The notes: a model not told the origin generated them from the letters alone. A stretch of 64,000 nucleotides of DNA from Streptomyces sp. NBC_00443 (GCF_036014175.1 NZ_CP107917.1:4650001-4714000), one strand, 5' to 3'. Counted from the stretch's first letter, positions 46,908 to 56,607 are shown. Numbers and translations are program-made.

Positions 46908-47861
46908 ATGACGGGAAACCACAAGGACAAGTCGATCACCCGGCGCCGCGCGATCGTGGTGACCGGTGGCACGGTCGCGGCGGGCGGGCTCGCCGTCGCG
47001 GGATATCAGGCGGCCTTCGCCGACCCGGCCACGACGGCGGCGACCGACGCCGCGGCGACGGCCGGCACGACCGCCTCGGAGAGCGCCGGCACCTGCATGA
47101 CGCTGATGTCGAGCGTCACCGAAGGGCCGTACTACCTGGACAACGCCCTGGTGCGGAAGGACATCACCGAGGGCAAGAGCGGCGTCCCGCTGACGCTGCG
47201 CCTCACCGTCGTGGACGCCACCGACGGCTGCACCCCGGTCAAGGGCGCCGCCGTGGAGATCTGGCACTGCGACGCCTGGGGCTACTACTCCGGCTACACC
47301 ACGGCCAACCCCGGCGGTTCCGCGCCCGCCGAGAGCGAGGACGGCTCGACCGCGAACGACAACACCTATCTGCGCGGGTACCAGATCGCCAACGCCAACG
47401 GGGTCGTGAAGTTCGAGACGATCTTCCCGGGCTGGTACACCCCGCGCACCTGCCACATCCACCTCAAGGTGCACACCGGCGGCCAGAAGGAGGACGGCAC
47501 GTACGAGGGCGGCAAGGTCAACTACACCGGTCAGCTGTTCTTCGACGACGCGATCGCCGAGGAGATCTTCACGCTGGAGCCGTACTCGAAGCACTCCGGC
47601 AGCTATACCACCCTCGACAACGACATGGTCTATGACGGCGGCGGCGCCTCCAGCGGCCTGCTGACCCTGAAGGCCGTCCACAAGAAGGACCCGTCCAAGG
47701 GCTACAAGGGCTCCCTCGCCATCGGCGTCGACCCGGATGCCGAGAACACCGGCGTGGGCAGCGGCGGCGGTCGCGGTACGCCCCCGAGCGGCGCCCCGAG
47801 CGGAGCCCCTGGCGACGCGCCCAGCGGCACCCCGTCGGCCTCCGCCTCCGCCTCCGCCTAG
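46908..47861 (+). CDS. Secreted intradiol ring-cleavage dioxygenase
   Basis: A 317-residue Tat-exported protein (TRRRAIVVTGG). The catalytic Fe ligands are seen as Tyr in GPYYLDN, Tyr in WGYYSGY, and two His in RTCHIHLKVH. It opens catechol-type rings between the hydroxyls. The Cys pattern and the Ser/Pro-rich tail (SGAPSGAPGDAPSG) fit secreted forms that work on lignin-derived aromatics. I chose ATG 46908; no clear ribosome site exists. Confidence 0.87.
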   Translation: MTGNHKDKSITRRRAIVVTGGTVAAGGLAVAGYQAAFADPATTAATDAAATAGTTASESAGTCMTLMSSVTEGPYYLDNALVRKDITEGKSGVPLTLRLTVVDATDGCTPVKGAAVEIWHCDAWGYYSGYTTANPGGSAPAESEDGSTANDNTYLRGYQIANANGVVKFETIFPGWYTPRTCHIHLKVHTGGQKEDGTYEGGKVNYTGQLFFDDAIAEEIFTLEPYSKHSGSYTTLDNDMVYDGGGASSGLLTLKAVHKKDPSKGYKGSLAIGVDPDAENTGVGSGGGRGTPPSGAPSGAPGDAPSGTPSASASASA

Positions 47862-47871
47862 GCGTACGGCC

Positions 47872-48705
47872 ATGAGAAGCCGCGAGGACGAGGCACTGGC
47901 GCAGGCCGCCGTGACCGCGCTGACCGGACAACTGGCCCTGGCTCCCAAGCCGGGCCTGCCCGACCCGCGGGACCTGGGCGCCCGCGTCACCCGTCGGGAC
48001 CACGGCATGCTGCGCTGGTCCGCCAAGGCGCTCACGCCGGGCCTTGCGGCGATGGCGGCTGCGGCCCGGCGCACGGGCGAGCCGACGCCCGGGCTCCGCA
48101 GCGAACTCGGCGCGATCGGCAGGTGCGCCGAGCACTCGGTGCACCTCGCGGGCGGCGGCCACCGGGGCGCCCTGTGGACACTCGGCCTGCTGGTCGCCGC
48201 GGCGGCACTCGACCCCCGGGCCGCAGCACGGGACGTCGCCGCGACCGCCAAGCGCATCGCCGCCCACACCGACAAGCGCGCCCCGCGCAGACCCTCCCGG
48301 GGCTCCTCGGTGTCCGCGCAGTACGGCGCCGCCGGGGCGCGGGGTGAGGCGCGGGCCGGATTCCCGCACGTACGGCGGGCGTTGGAAACGCTCGCCGCAG
48401 CCCGCGCGGTCGGCGCCACGGAGGAGCAGGCCCGCCTGGACGCCCTGCTCACCGTGATGTCCACCCTCCAGGACACCGAACTCCTCTACACCGCGGGCCC
48501 GATGGGGCTGCGGCACGTCCAGGCGGGCGCCCGCGGAGTCCTGGAGGCGGGCGGCACGTACACGGAGGCGGGCGTACAGGCCCTGGCAGCGTTCGACGCC
48601 GACCTGCACGCACGCGCGTGGAGCCCGCGGGGGAGTGCGGGGCTCCTCGCGGGGGCGCTGTTCCTGGACGCCCTGCCCCTCACGGCACGAGCGCGGGCTG
48701 CCTGA
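47872..48705 (+). CDS. CitG/MdcB-like triphosphoribosyl-dephospho-CoA synthase
   Basis: A 277-residue protein with family motifs APKPGLPDPRDLGA, GGGHRGALWTLGLL and AGARGEARAGFP. The family makes the prosthetic group precursor of citrate and malonate lyases, but none of those genes is in the window, so the role is uncertain. ATG 47872, 10 bp after the dioxygenase. Its 3' end overlaps the convergent MFS gene by 26 bp. Confidence 0.8.
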   Translation: MRSREDEALAQAAVTALTGQLALAPKPGLPDPRDLGARVTRRDHGMLRWSAKALTPGLAAMAAAARRTGEPTPGLRSELGAIGRCAEHSVHLAGGGHRGALWTLGLLVAAAALDPRAAARDVAATAKRIAAHTDKRAPRRPSRGSSVSAQYGAAGARGEARAGFPHVRRALETLAAARAVGATEEQARLDALLTVMSTLQDTELLYTAGPMGLRHVQAGARGVLEAGGTYTEAGVQALAAFDADLHARAWSPRGSAGLLAGALFLDALPLTARARAA

Positions 48706-49927
48706 CGCGGTCCTCCTCGGCCCGGCGACCGGCGGCCCACCGTGCCGCCGGTCCCATCGCGTACGACGCGGCAAGCATCGCCCCGCCCAGCAGCAGCCAG
48801 CCCGGTGTCCCCCACTCCACCAGCAGGGCCGTGAGCAGCAGCGGGCCGAGAGTGCGGGCGACGGTGACACCGGTCCCGAACAGGCCCTGGTACTCGCCGA
48901 CGCGGCCCTCGGGAGCCAGGTCGAAGGACAGCTGCCAGGACCCCGCCGACTGCCCCAGCTCGGCGACCACTTGAAGCACCGCACCGACCACCAGGACACC
49001 GACAGCCACCCACAGGGACGCCCCCGCAGACAGGGCGAACACCACGCACGCGGCGAGCATCACCCAGCCCGCACGGCGCACCGCGCGCGTGGCGGTGCCC
49101 AGCCCCGTGACCCCGCGCGCCGCCCTGACCTGAAACAGCATCACCGCACCGGTGTTGAGCACGAACAACGCGGAGACCAGCCAGGCCGGCGCCTCGGTCC
49201 TACGAGTGATCCACAGCGGCAGCACGAGGCTGAGGAGCGGCAGCCGCAGCAACAGGATCGTGTTGAGCAACGCGACGAGGGCGTACGGCCGGTCCCGCAG
49301 GACGCCGGTGCTGCGACGTTTCTGCAAGGGCACCGGCACAAGCGCCGGTCGCGGCACGGCGGGCAGCCGCATCAGCAGCCCGGCACACAGCAGGAAACTC
49401 ACCGCGTCCAGCGCGAACACCCCGAGATACGCAGCCCGTGTCCCGGCGTGCAGGGCCAGCCCGCCCAGCCCGGCGCCCACCGCGAGACCGGCGTTGAGCG
49501 TCGACTGCAGATGCGCCAGCAGCCCCGTTCGCTCCGCGGCCGGCACCAGCCCCGCGAGCAGCGCCTGCCGGGCCGCCGCGAGCCCGGACTGCGCCGCCGC
49601 GTACCCGCACGCGGCCAGCACGAACGGCACGAACCCGCCTACGACCACGAAGGACGCCACCGCGAGCCCCGTCGCGAGGGCCAGCAGCACGGCCGTACCG
49701 CGCGCGCCGCGCCGGTCGGCGAGCCGCCCCAGCGGAACCCCGACCAGCGACCCGACCGCCCAGCCGACGGTCAGCCCCAGTCCCACACGCGCGGGGTCGA
49801 GGCCGACGACCTGGGTGAAGTAGAGAGCGGACGTCGTGTAGTAGGCCCCGTCCCCGACCGAGTTGCTCAACTGGGCGAGGGCCAGCACGCGTTGCGGACC
49901 GGCGGGCGGGACGAGCGATTTCGTCAT
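48680..49927 (-). CDS. MFS transporter
   Basis: A 415-residue protein of about 12 helices, with GRLADRRGARG between helices 2 and 3. It resembles drug-efflux-type MFS carriers. ATG at 49927. The 3' end overlaps the CitG-like gene tail to tail by 26 bp. It is followed upstream by the MocR regulator on the same strand, which may control it. Confidence 0.9.
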   Translation of the reverse strand: MTKSLVPPAGPQRVLALAQLSNSVGDGAYYTTSALYFTQVVGLDPARVGLGLTVGWAVGSLVGVPLGRLADRRGARGTAVLLALATGLAVASFVVVGGFVPFVLAACGYAAAQSGLAAARQALLAGLVPAAERTGLLAHLQSTLNAGLAVGAGLGGLALHAGTRAAYLGVFALDAVSFLLCAGLLMRLPAVPRPALVPVPLQKRRSTGVLRDRPYALVALLNTILLLRLPLLSLVLPLWITRRTEAPAWLVSALFVLNTGAVMLFQVRAARGVTGLGTATRAVRRAGWVMLAACVVFALSAGASLWVAVGVLVVGAVLQVVAELGQSAGSWQLSFDLAPEGRVGEYQGLFGTGVTVARTLGPLLLTALLVEWGTPGWLLLGGAMLAASYAMGPAARWAAGRRAEEDRVRQPALVP

Positions 49928-50062
49928 GCCTACGACACTAGAAACGCAGTGGGCTGCTCAGTAGCACCAATCATGAGCTGTTTCAGTGGCCCAATCGGCG
50001 TCGGCCGGCCAGCCCCCCCGCTCAGTCCACCGTTCTCAGCCCACCCCTCTCGGCCCACCCCC

Positions 50063-51409
50063 TCAGCAGCCCTCCAACACCCTCCCCAGCACCTCCAACG
50101 CCTCCGGATAAGCCCGCTCCCGAGGCGTCCCGTACCCCACGACCAGCCCCTGTGGCCGCCCTTCACCACCGCCCGGCGCATGCCAGTGCTCCCCCAGATG
50201 CCCCACCGCGAGCCCCGCCTCCTCGGCCCGCGCCAGCACCCGCGCCTCGTCGTCGACCTCCACCAGCGCGTGCAGCCCGGCCGCGATCCCGCGCACCTGC
50301 CGACGCGCCCCCAGCCGCTCCACGAGCTGGTCCCTGCGCCGCCGGTACCGCAGCCGGCAGGCGCGCACATGACGGTCGTACGCATGGCTGTCGATCAGCT
50401 CGGCGAGTGCCAACTGGCCGATGGACTCGGTGTGATGGTCACTGTGCAGCTTGGCGTCGGCCACGGCGTCGACGAGGTGCGGCGGCAGCACCATCCAGCC
50501 GAGCCGCAGCGCGGGCCCGAGCGTCTTCGAGGCCGTGCCCAGATACACCACCTGGGCCGGCGCCATCCCTTGCAGTGCGCCCACGGGCCGGCGGTCGTAG
50601 CGGAACTCCCCGTCGTAGTCGTCCTCGACGACGAGGCCCCCACGCGCGCGTGCCCAGTCGGTGAGCGCCCGCCGCCGCTCCGGGTGCAGCGTCACGCCGG
50701 TCGGATACTGATGCGCGGGCGTGACGACAACGGCGTCACAGTCCCCGAACCCCTCGGCGCACGCCCCTCGTTCGTCCACCCGAACGGGCACCACGGTGCC
50801 ACCGCCCCGCCGCACCACCTCCCGATGGAACGGCAGCCCGGGGTCCTCCATCGCGAACGTGCCGCCCTCCAGCACACGCGTGAGCAGCGCCAGCCCCTGC
50901 ACATACCCGGAGGTGATCACGATCCGCTCCGCCGGAGCGATCACCCCACGCGCCCGCCCCAAGTACTCCGACAGCGCGCTCCGCAGTTCGATGCGCCCGC
51001 GCGGATCGCCGTAGTCATACGCCAGTGAGGGCGCCGCGGCGATGGCCCTGCGCAACGCCCGCAGCCAGGCGGCCGCCGGAAACGTCCCCACGTCCGGACT
51101 CCCGGGCCGAAGATCAAAACGCGGCACACGCGCGCGTACGCCGGCCCCCGGCGGTTCGGTGCCGACGGGAAGCAGCACGGCGACCTGGGTACCCGCGCCC
51201 TGCCGAGCGGTGAGATACCCCTCGGCGACAAGCTGGTCGTACGCCGCCTTGACGGTGTTCCGCGAGATGCCGAGTTCGTCGGCGAGGCGCCGAGTCGCGG
51301 GCAACCGAGCACCGGGTGCCAGCCGTCCGTCCCGGACAGCGTCGCGCAGGGCACGTTCGATGCCGGTCCGGCGCCTGTCGGCATCGGCGAGCTCCAGATG
51401 CAGGTCCAT
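50063..51409 (-). CDS. MocR/PdxR-type transcriptional regulator (GntR plus aminotransferase)
   Basis: A 448-residue fusion. The GntR winged helix (LPATRRLADELGISRNTVKA) is followed by a fold-type I aminotransferase domain with the PLP Lys in TASKTLGPALRLGW. Members sense PLP or a PLP adduct and regulate pyridoxine or amino-acid genes. ATG 51409. Upstream of the MFS gene on the same strand, 135 bp apart. Confidence 0.93.
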   Translation of the reverse strand: MDLHLELADADRRRTGIERALRDAVRDGRLAPGARLPATRRLADELGISRNTVKAAYDQLVAEGYLTARQGAGTQVAVLLPVGTEPPGAGVRARVPRFDLRPGSPDVGTFPAAAWLRALRRAIAAAPSLAYDYGDPRGRIELRSALSEYLGRARGVIAPAERIVITSGYVQGLALLTRVLEGGTFAMEDPGLPFHREVVRRGGGTVVPVRVDERGACAEGFGDCDAVVVTPAHQYPTGVTLHPERRRALTDWARARGGLVVEDDYDGEFRYDRRPVGALQGMAPAQVVYLGTASKTLGPALRLGWMVLPPHLVDAVADAKLHSDHHTESIGQLALAELIDSHAYDRHVRACRLRYRRRRDQLVERLGARRQVRGIAAGLHALVEVDDEARVLARAEEAGLAVGHLGEHWHAPGGGEGRPQGLVVGYGTPRERAYPEALEVLGRVLEGC

Positions 51410-51494
51410 CCCGACCCCCTAGGGCGCGGGGCTGTATCGATCTGCGGCTCCGCCGCGTGGACGCGACCAGCCCCCACGACCCGCAGACCGCAAA

Positions 51495-51527
51495 GATGGC
51501 CGGACACCCCGTTGGTACCCGGCCATC
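51495..51527 (-). terminator. Hairpin terminator of the aminopeptidase gene
   Basis: A perfect 9-bp stem (GATGGCCGG / CCGGCCATC) with a 15-nt loop, 9 bp after the stop of the Xaa-Pro peptidase gene. Confidence 0.7.
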
Positions 51528-51536
51528 AATCTCACG

Positions 51537-53003
51537 TCAGCTCTTCAGAGAGGACATCCAGCTCTCGACCTCGTCCGACCGCCGAGGCAGCGCAGCGCTC
51601 AGGTTCCGGTTCCCGTCGTCCGTCACCAGGATGTCGTCCTCGATCCGCACACCGATACCCCGGTACTCCTCCGGCACCGTCAGGTCATCGGCCTGGAAGT
51701 ACAGCCCCGGCTCGACGGTCAGCACCATGCCCGCCGCCAGCGTGCCGTCGACATACGACTCCACGCGCGCGGCAGCACAGTCATGCACGTCCATGCCGAG
51801 CATGTGCCCGGTCCCGTGCAGCGTCCACCGCCGCTGGAGCCCGAGCTCCAGCACCCGCTCGACCGGCCCCTCGACAAGCCCCCACTCGACGAGCCGCTCG
51901 GCGAGCACCCGCTGCGACGCGTCATGGAAGTCCCGGTACTTCGCACCCGGCTGCACGGCCGCGATACCGGCCTCCTGGGCGTCGTACACGGCGTCGTAGA
52001 TCTTCTTCTGGATCTCGCTGTACCGCCCGTTGATCGGCAGCGTGCGCGTGACGTCGGCGGTGTAGTACGTGTGCGTCTCGACGCCCGCGTCGAGCAGCAG
52101 CAGGTCACCGGAGCGCACGGGCCCGTCGTTGCGCACCCAGTGCAGCGTGCAGGCGTGCGGCCCGGCCGCGCAGATGGAGCCGTAGCCGACGTCGTTGCCC
52201 TCCACGCGCGCGCGGAGGAAGAACGTGCCCTCGATGTAGCGCTCGGACGTGGCCTCGGCCTTGTCGAGGACCTTCACCACGTCCTCGAAGCCGCGCACCG
52301 TGGAGTCGACGGCCTTCTGCAACTCGCCGATCTCGAAGTCGTCCTTGACGAGCCGCGCCTCGGACAGGAAGACCCGCAGCTCCTCGTCGCGCTCGGCGGT
52401 GACCTTGTCGGTGAGCGCGGCCTCGATGCCGGCGTCGAAGCCACGGACGACGCGCACCGGGCCGGCGGCCTCACGCAGCGCGTCCGCCAGCTCGCGCACG
52501 TCGGACGCGGGGATGCCGTACAGCTTCTCCGCCTCGGTGAGCGAGTGCCGGCGGCCGACCCACAGCTCGCCCTGTCCGGACAGCCAGAACTCACCGTTGT
52601 CGCGGTCGGAGCGCGGCAGCAGATAGATCGTCGCCTTGTGACCGTCGGCGGCGGGCTCCAGGACGAGCACACCGTCCTCGGTCTGGTTGCCGGTGAGGTA
52701 CGCGTACTCGACCGACGCACGGAAGGCGTACTCGGTGTCGTTCGACCGCGTCTTCAGGTTGCCCGCGGGGATCACCAGCCGCTCGCCGGGGAATCGCGCC
52801 GACAGCGCGGCGCGCCGCGCGGCGGTCTCGGCGACCTGCGGGATCGGCTCCAGGCCGCGCAGCTCCGTGTCGGCCCAGCCGGACTTCATGTTCTCGGCAA
52901 GCTCGTCGGACACGCCCGGGTACAGGCCGTTCTTGCGCTGCTTGACGGGCTCTTCTTCGGCAGTCTCCGGGGTCTCCGAGAGCTCTTCTGCCACGGCGGT
53001 CAT
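51537..53003 (-). CDS. Xaa-Pro aminopeptidase (M24 family)
   Basis: A 488-residue peptidase that removes N-terminal residues before Pro. The N-terminal AMP_N domain is followed by the metal site: Asp residues in LLLDAGVE and TADVTRT, His in HGTGHMLGM, Glu in TVEPGLYF and VRIEDD. ATG 53003 behind GAGGATG (GAGGAGG). The length matches Streptomyces PepP. Confidence 0.95.
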   Translation of the reverse strand: MTAVAEELSETPETAEEEPVKQRKNGLYPGVSDELAENMKSGWADTELRGLEPIPQVAETAARRAALSARFPGERLVIPAGNLKTRSNDTEYAFRASVEYAYLTGNQTEDGVLVLEPAADGHKATIYLLPRSDRDNGEFWLSGQGELWVGRRHSLTEAEKLYGIPASDVRELADALREAAGPVRVVRGFDAGIEAALTDKVTAERDEELRVFLSEARLVKDDFEIGELQKAVDSTVRGFEDVVKVLDKAEATSERYIEGTFFLRARVEGNDVGYGSICAAGPHACTLHWVRNDGPVRSGDLLLLDAGVETHTYYTADVTRTLPINGRYSEIQKKIYDAVYDAQEAGIAAVQPGAKYRDFHDASQRVLAERLVEWGLVEGPVERVLELGLQRRWTLHGTGHMLGMDVHDCAAARVESYVDGTLAAGMVLTVEPGLYFQADDLTVPEEYRGIGVRIEDDILVTDDGNRNLSAALPRRSDEVESWMSSLKS

Positions 53004-53165
53004 CCTCCTCGATACGGCACTGGACCCCCTCCATCGTACGGTCGTACAGGAGAGGGCCCAGGGGAGAAGGGCCGGTTGCCCGCCGCTGCTATGGCGCAGG
53101 CCACACGCTTGTTATGGGCAGGTGACCGAGGGCACGGGCCGCTACTTGAAGCAAGGGCCCGGGCA

Positions 53166-54560
53166 CTACTCGAAGCGAGCCGCCAGGAGCACCACGTCCT
53201 CCTCGCTGTCCGCCAGCTCCACGCCGTTCGGCAGCACGGTCCGCAGTACGTGGTCGACGACGGCGTCCGGGTCGTGCCGGATCGCCCTCGGCACTCCGGC
53301 CGCCGCCGCGTGCAGCCGGGCGAAGGCGCGGTCGGTGGGGTCGCCGGTGCGGTGCAGCAGCCCGTCGGTGTACAGCAGAACCGTCTCTCCGGCTTCCGCC
53401 ACCAGCTCCACGCTCGGCGCCTCCCAGCAGGCCAGCATGCCCAGCGGCGCGGACACGGAGGTCTCCACGAACTCCGTGCGCCGATCGCCGATCAGCAGCG
53501 GCGGGGTGTGCCCGGCACCGGCGAGCGTGATCTTGCGCAGGGAGGGCTCGCAGTAGGCGAACAGGGCGGTGGCGGAGCGGGCGGGCTCGGTGAGTCTGAG
53601 CAGCAGCTCCAGGTCGGACAGGACCGCGACCGGGTCCTCGCCCTCCATCACGGCGTACGCCCGCAGGCTGGCCCTGAGCCGTCCCATCGCGGCGACCGCG
53701 CTGGGCCCGGACCCGGTCACCGAGCCGACCGCGAGGCCGAGCGCGGCGTCCGGCAGCGGCAGCGCGTCGTACCAGTCGCCGCCCCCGCGCGGGCCGGTGC
53801 GGTGCCGCGCGGCGAGCTGGACGCCGGCCATGCGGGGCAGCCGGGAGGGAAGCAGTTCCTCGGAGATCGTCCTCATGGCCGTGCGCGTGCGCTCGACCTC
53901 GAGGAGCCGGGCCAGGTGTTCGGTGGCGTAGCGGACGTACAGGCCGACGAGGTGGCGCTGGCGCTCGACCGGTTCGGCGGGCTCGTCGTACAGCCATACG
54001 GCGGCACCGAGGCGGCCGGCGGCGTCGGTGGACAGGGGGAGGGCGTAGCTGGCGGCGTAGCCGAGGCGGGCGGCCACCTCGCGGTGGCGGGGGTCGAGCT
54101 TGTTCTCGGCGAACAGGTCGGGCTCGGCGATCTCGCCGTCGCCGCCGGGAAGTCCGTCGAGGATCCTGCCGTACGAAAGGGAGCTGCGCGGCACGGTCTC
54201 GATGTGTCCGAGGTCGGCGCGCGCGAGGCCCAGCCCGATGGTCGTGTCCGGGCCGAGGCCGTCGGCGGGTTCCAGGACGACAAGACCGCGCCGGGCGCCC
54301 ACGAGGGCGGATCCGGCGCGCAGCAGTTCCTGGAGTGCGTCGTCGAGTGCGTCCGTGCGTGCCAGACGTTCGGTGAGTTCATGGAGCGTCGTGAGGTCCG
54401 AGACCCAGCCGGCGAGACGGTCCTGAAGCAGTGCGCCCGGCGGGTTCGGTGGGGGAACCGCTGGGGTTCCCGAGGCTCCGGGCGCGGGCGCGACAGTGTG
54501 TGCGGGCGAGGGAACCGTGGAATCGATTCCGGCCACTTTCGAAGGGTGAGGGGCGTTCAT
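53166..54560 (-). CDS. SpoIIE-type PP2C phosphatase with altered metal site
   Basis: A 464-residue protein. A Pro-rich N terminus precedes a GAF-like domain (about residues 50-210). The PPM/SpoIIE phosphatase domain follows, with GGDWYDALPLPD, YTDGLLHRTG and EEDVVLLAARF. The usual GDVxGHG becomes GSVTGSG, losing an Asp that normally binds metal, so activity may be reduced or altered. Start ATG 54560 (MNAPHPSKV) is uncertain; ATG 54614 is also possible. In Streptomyces, such proteins usually act on anti-anti-sigma factors. Confidence 0.85.
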   Translation of the reverse strand: MNAPHPSKVAGIDSTVPSPAHTVAPAPGASGTPAVPPPNPPGALLQDRLAGWVSDLTTLHELTERLARTDALDDALQELLRAGSALVGARRGLVVLEPADGLGPDTTIGLGLARADLGHIETVPRSSLSYGRILDGLPGGDGEIAEPDLFAENKLDPRHREVAARLGYAASYALPLSTDAAGRLGAAVWLYDEPAEPVERQRHLVGLYVRYATEHLARLLEVERTRTAMRTISEELLPSRLPRMAGVQLAARHRTGPRGGGDWYDALPLPDAALGLAVGSVTGSGPSAVAAMGRLRASLRAYAVMEGEDPVAVLSDLELLLRLTEPARSATALFAYCEPSLRKITLAGAGHTPPLLIGDRRTEFVETSVSAPLGMLACWEAPSVELVAEAGETVLLYTDGLLHRTGDPTDRAFARLHAAAAGVPRAIRHDPDAVVDHVLRTVLPNGVELADSEEDVVLLAARFE

Positions 54561-55181
54561 GGTGTCCGGCTTTCCGACCGGTGCGTATTGCTCAAAAGCA
54601 TCGCAAACCCCCATGTCATTCTGCGCCGCTAGCAGTGTCTCCACATGTACACGCACTCGTAAGGGGATGTCCAGCATTGTCCTGCCGGGATTCCTGGTGT
54701 CCGTGGGTCACCCGAGCACTCCTGGTAGACCTCTTGCGTAAAGGCAAAGTTGGCTTAAAACTGCCTCAGGGAACGGGGTATTGCGGTCGACTGGTTTCGT
54801 TCCACGGAGCGTCACAGCGGTCGTGATGGGTACGTACTCGGTGAAGGCCAGGGGTGGTGGACAACCGCCCGGAACCTGGTGACGGACCCGGGCGTCTTAG
54901 CCACTGACGATCGTGCCCCATCCTCCCGTGGCGGAGGCGAAGAGAAATACGCGCGACGGCAAAACGCCAGACTTCGCCACCCCCACGCCACGCCCATGCT
55001 TTTGGTAGACGCAGTGTGGACGAGGCTGCCGTGGACGCAGCCAACGCTCGGCCCATAGGGGTTCCCCTTGCTCATTGCAGGGGTGTGATGCGCCAACAGG
55101 TACGCACAGTGAAGTGATCGACACATGGTGTGATGAAGCCCACGGTGTTGCCAGCGGTGCAACGGAAAGGAACGAGCGCTC
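54561..55181. other. 621-bp gap between phosphatase and prim-pol genes
   Basis: No gene is convincing; open frames in all directions have no ribosome site and unusual codons. The divergent promoters must lie here. A GTTGCCAGCGGTGCAAC hairpin stands just before the prim-pol ribosome site. The A+T-rich TTGGCTTAAAACTG near 54748 could be a promoter element. Confidence 0.45.
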
Positions 55182-55841
55182 ATGCGCGAGATCCTCGGAA
55201 AGCGACGCAGGCTCCTGCGCGGTGACGGGAAGTCTGAGCAGATCAGCGCGGCCCTGACCTTCGCGACGCAATGGCGCTGGCCCGTACTCCCGGGCGTGGC
55301 GACGCACCTGCAGGGACACTCCCGCTGCGGCTGCCCCGACCCGGACTGCACGGTGCCCGGCGCGCACCCCTTCGACCCCGGCCTCCTCGCGGCCACCACC
55401 GACGAGCGCATGCTGCGCTGGTGGTGGACCAACCGGCCGACGGCGCCGATCATCCTCGCCACCGGCGGCCAGGCTCCCTGCGCGGTCAGCCTGCCCGCCC
55501 TGCCGGCCGCTCACGCACTCACCGCACTCGACCGCATGGGCATGCGCCTCGGCCCCGTCGTCGCCTCGCCCGCCCGCTGGGCGATCCTGGTGAAGCCGTA
55601 CTCCATGGAACAGCTGGGCGAACTGCTGTACGCCAAGGACTTCGTCCCCGGCTCCCTGCGCTTCCACGGCGAGGGCGGCTATATCGCCCTGCCCCCGTCC
55701 GAGACGGGCCAGGGCTCCATCAGCTGGCAGCGAGCCCCGCTTCCCGGCTCGGCCTCCCCGTGGGTCCCCGATGTGGAGGCCGTGGTGGATGCCACGGTCG
55801 AGGCCCTCACTCGTACGGGTGTGAGCGCGCCCGAGTTGTAG
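55182..55841 (+). CDS. Stand-alone bifunctional primase/polymerase-domain protein
   Basis: A 219-residue protein with a bifunctional DNA primase/polymerase (prim-pol) N-terminal fold and no helicase domain. A Cys cluster (CGCPDPDC, about residues 45-52) resembles the zinc site of this family, and TDERMLRWWWTNRPTAPI is conserved in such proteins. Stand-alone copies are common in Streptomyces chromosomes. The catalytic acidic triad is not obvious here, so it may be inactive or a regulator. ATG behind GGAAAGGAACGAGCGCTC. Confidence 0.85.
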   Translation: MREILGKRRRLLRGDGKSEQISAALTFATQWRWPVLPGVATHLQGHSRCGCPDPDCTVPGAHPFDPGLLAATTDERMLRWWWTNRPTAPIILATGGQAPCAVSLPALPAAHALTALDRMGMRLGPVVASPARWAILVKPYSMEQLGELLYAKDFVPGSLRFHGEGGYIALPPSETGQGSISWQRAPLPGSASPWVPDVEAVVDATVEALTRTGVSAPEL

Positions 55842-55885
55842 GGCTCTCCGGCGCGCGCGGAACGGTGCACACGTGCGCGGTCGTT

Positions 55886-56566
55886 ATGTTCCGCTATATG
55901 TCGCGTCATTCCAGGGGAAACCGGGCACCGTCATCGCATCGCCGCGGGCCGAAGCACAGAAGAATCCGTCTGATCGCCCTCGCGTCCGTCGCGGCGGCCG
56001 CGGTCGCCCTGCCGCTGGCCTGGGCGGCCGCCGGCCAGGTCGTCGAAGCGGGCCGGGCCGCCGTGGGGACGCCCGCGCGTGATGCCGTACGGTCCTCCCC
56101 GCCCGCCCCGAAGGAGGGCACCGTACGTCCGTCACCTCGCGGCGACGCCAAGGCGCCGTCGGCCGCTGACAGCGGCTCCCCGCTGCTGCTCGACCTGGGC
56201 CTTGCCACCGCCGTGCGCTGCGGCCCCGAACTCACCTCGCCCGAGGGCATCGAGGCGCAGACCTGTGTCCTCACGCAGGGCGAGGACACCTGGGCGCGCA
56301 CCTACTTCCGCAATGCGACCGGCGGCGCGCTGGACTCCGTGCTGAGCCTCATGGGGCCCGGTGGACGCACGCTGCAGATGCGCTGCGTCGTGGGCGCCGA
56401 GGACGAGCCGGGGACCTGCGAGACGCCCAAGGAGCGCACGCGGGGAGGTGCGGGCGCCTACACGGCCGTCACGGAGTTCGCCGAGCGGGCCGGGCGCGGG
56501 GCTCTGTTGCTGCGTTCCGCGAGCAACTCCGCACCGGGCAATTCCGGGGCGGGTACGGGCCGTTGA
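55886..56566 (+). CDS. Secreted or membrane-anchored hypothetical protein
   Basis: A 226-residue protein with a basic N terminus (RHSRGNRAPSSHRRGPKHRR) before one hydrophobic helix (LIALASVAAAAVALPLAWAAA). The outer domain (about 95-215) contains four Cys that could form two disulfides (VRCGPELT, ETQTCVLT-like EAQTCVL, MRCVVG, GTCETP). No family was recognised. ATG 55886 or 55898; no clear ribosome site. Confidence 0.65.
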   Translation: MFRYMSRHSRGNRAPSSHRRGPKHRRIRLIALASVAAAAVALPLAWAAAGQVVEAGRAAVGTPARDAVRSSPPAPKEGTVRPSPRGDAKAPSAADSGSPLLLDLGLATAVRCGPELTSPEGIEAQTCVLTQGEDTWARTYFRNATGGALDSVLSLMGPGGRTLQMRCVVGAEDEPGTCETPKERTRGGAGAYTAVTEFAERAGRGALLLRSASNSAPGNSGAGTGR

Positions 56567-56607
56567 CATGTGACGTCATTCCGTAAAGGTCTGCGCACAT
56601 GGAAAGA

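Noticed and set aside
46839-48476. 545-codon minus-strand frame
   Set aside because: Complement of the dioxygenase and CitG-like genes, which have clear motifs on the plus strand.
51783-54632. 949-codon plus-strand open frame
   Set aside because: It is the antisense shadow of the Xaa-Pro peptidase and phosphatase genes; high G+C removes stop codons from the opposite strand. No domain is seen.
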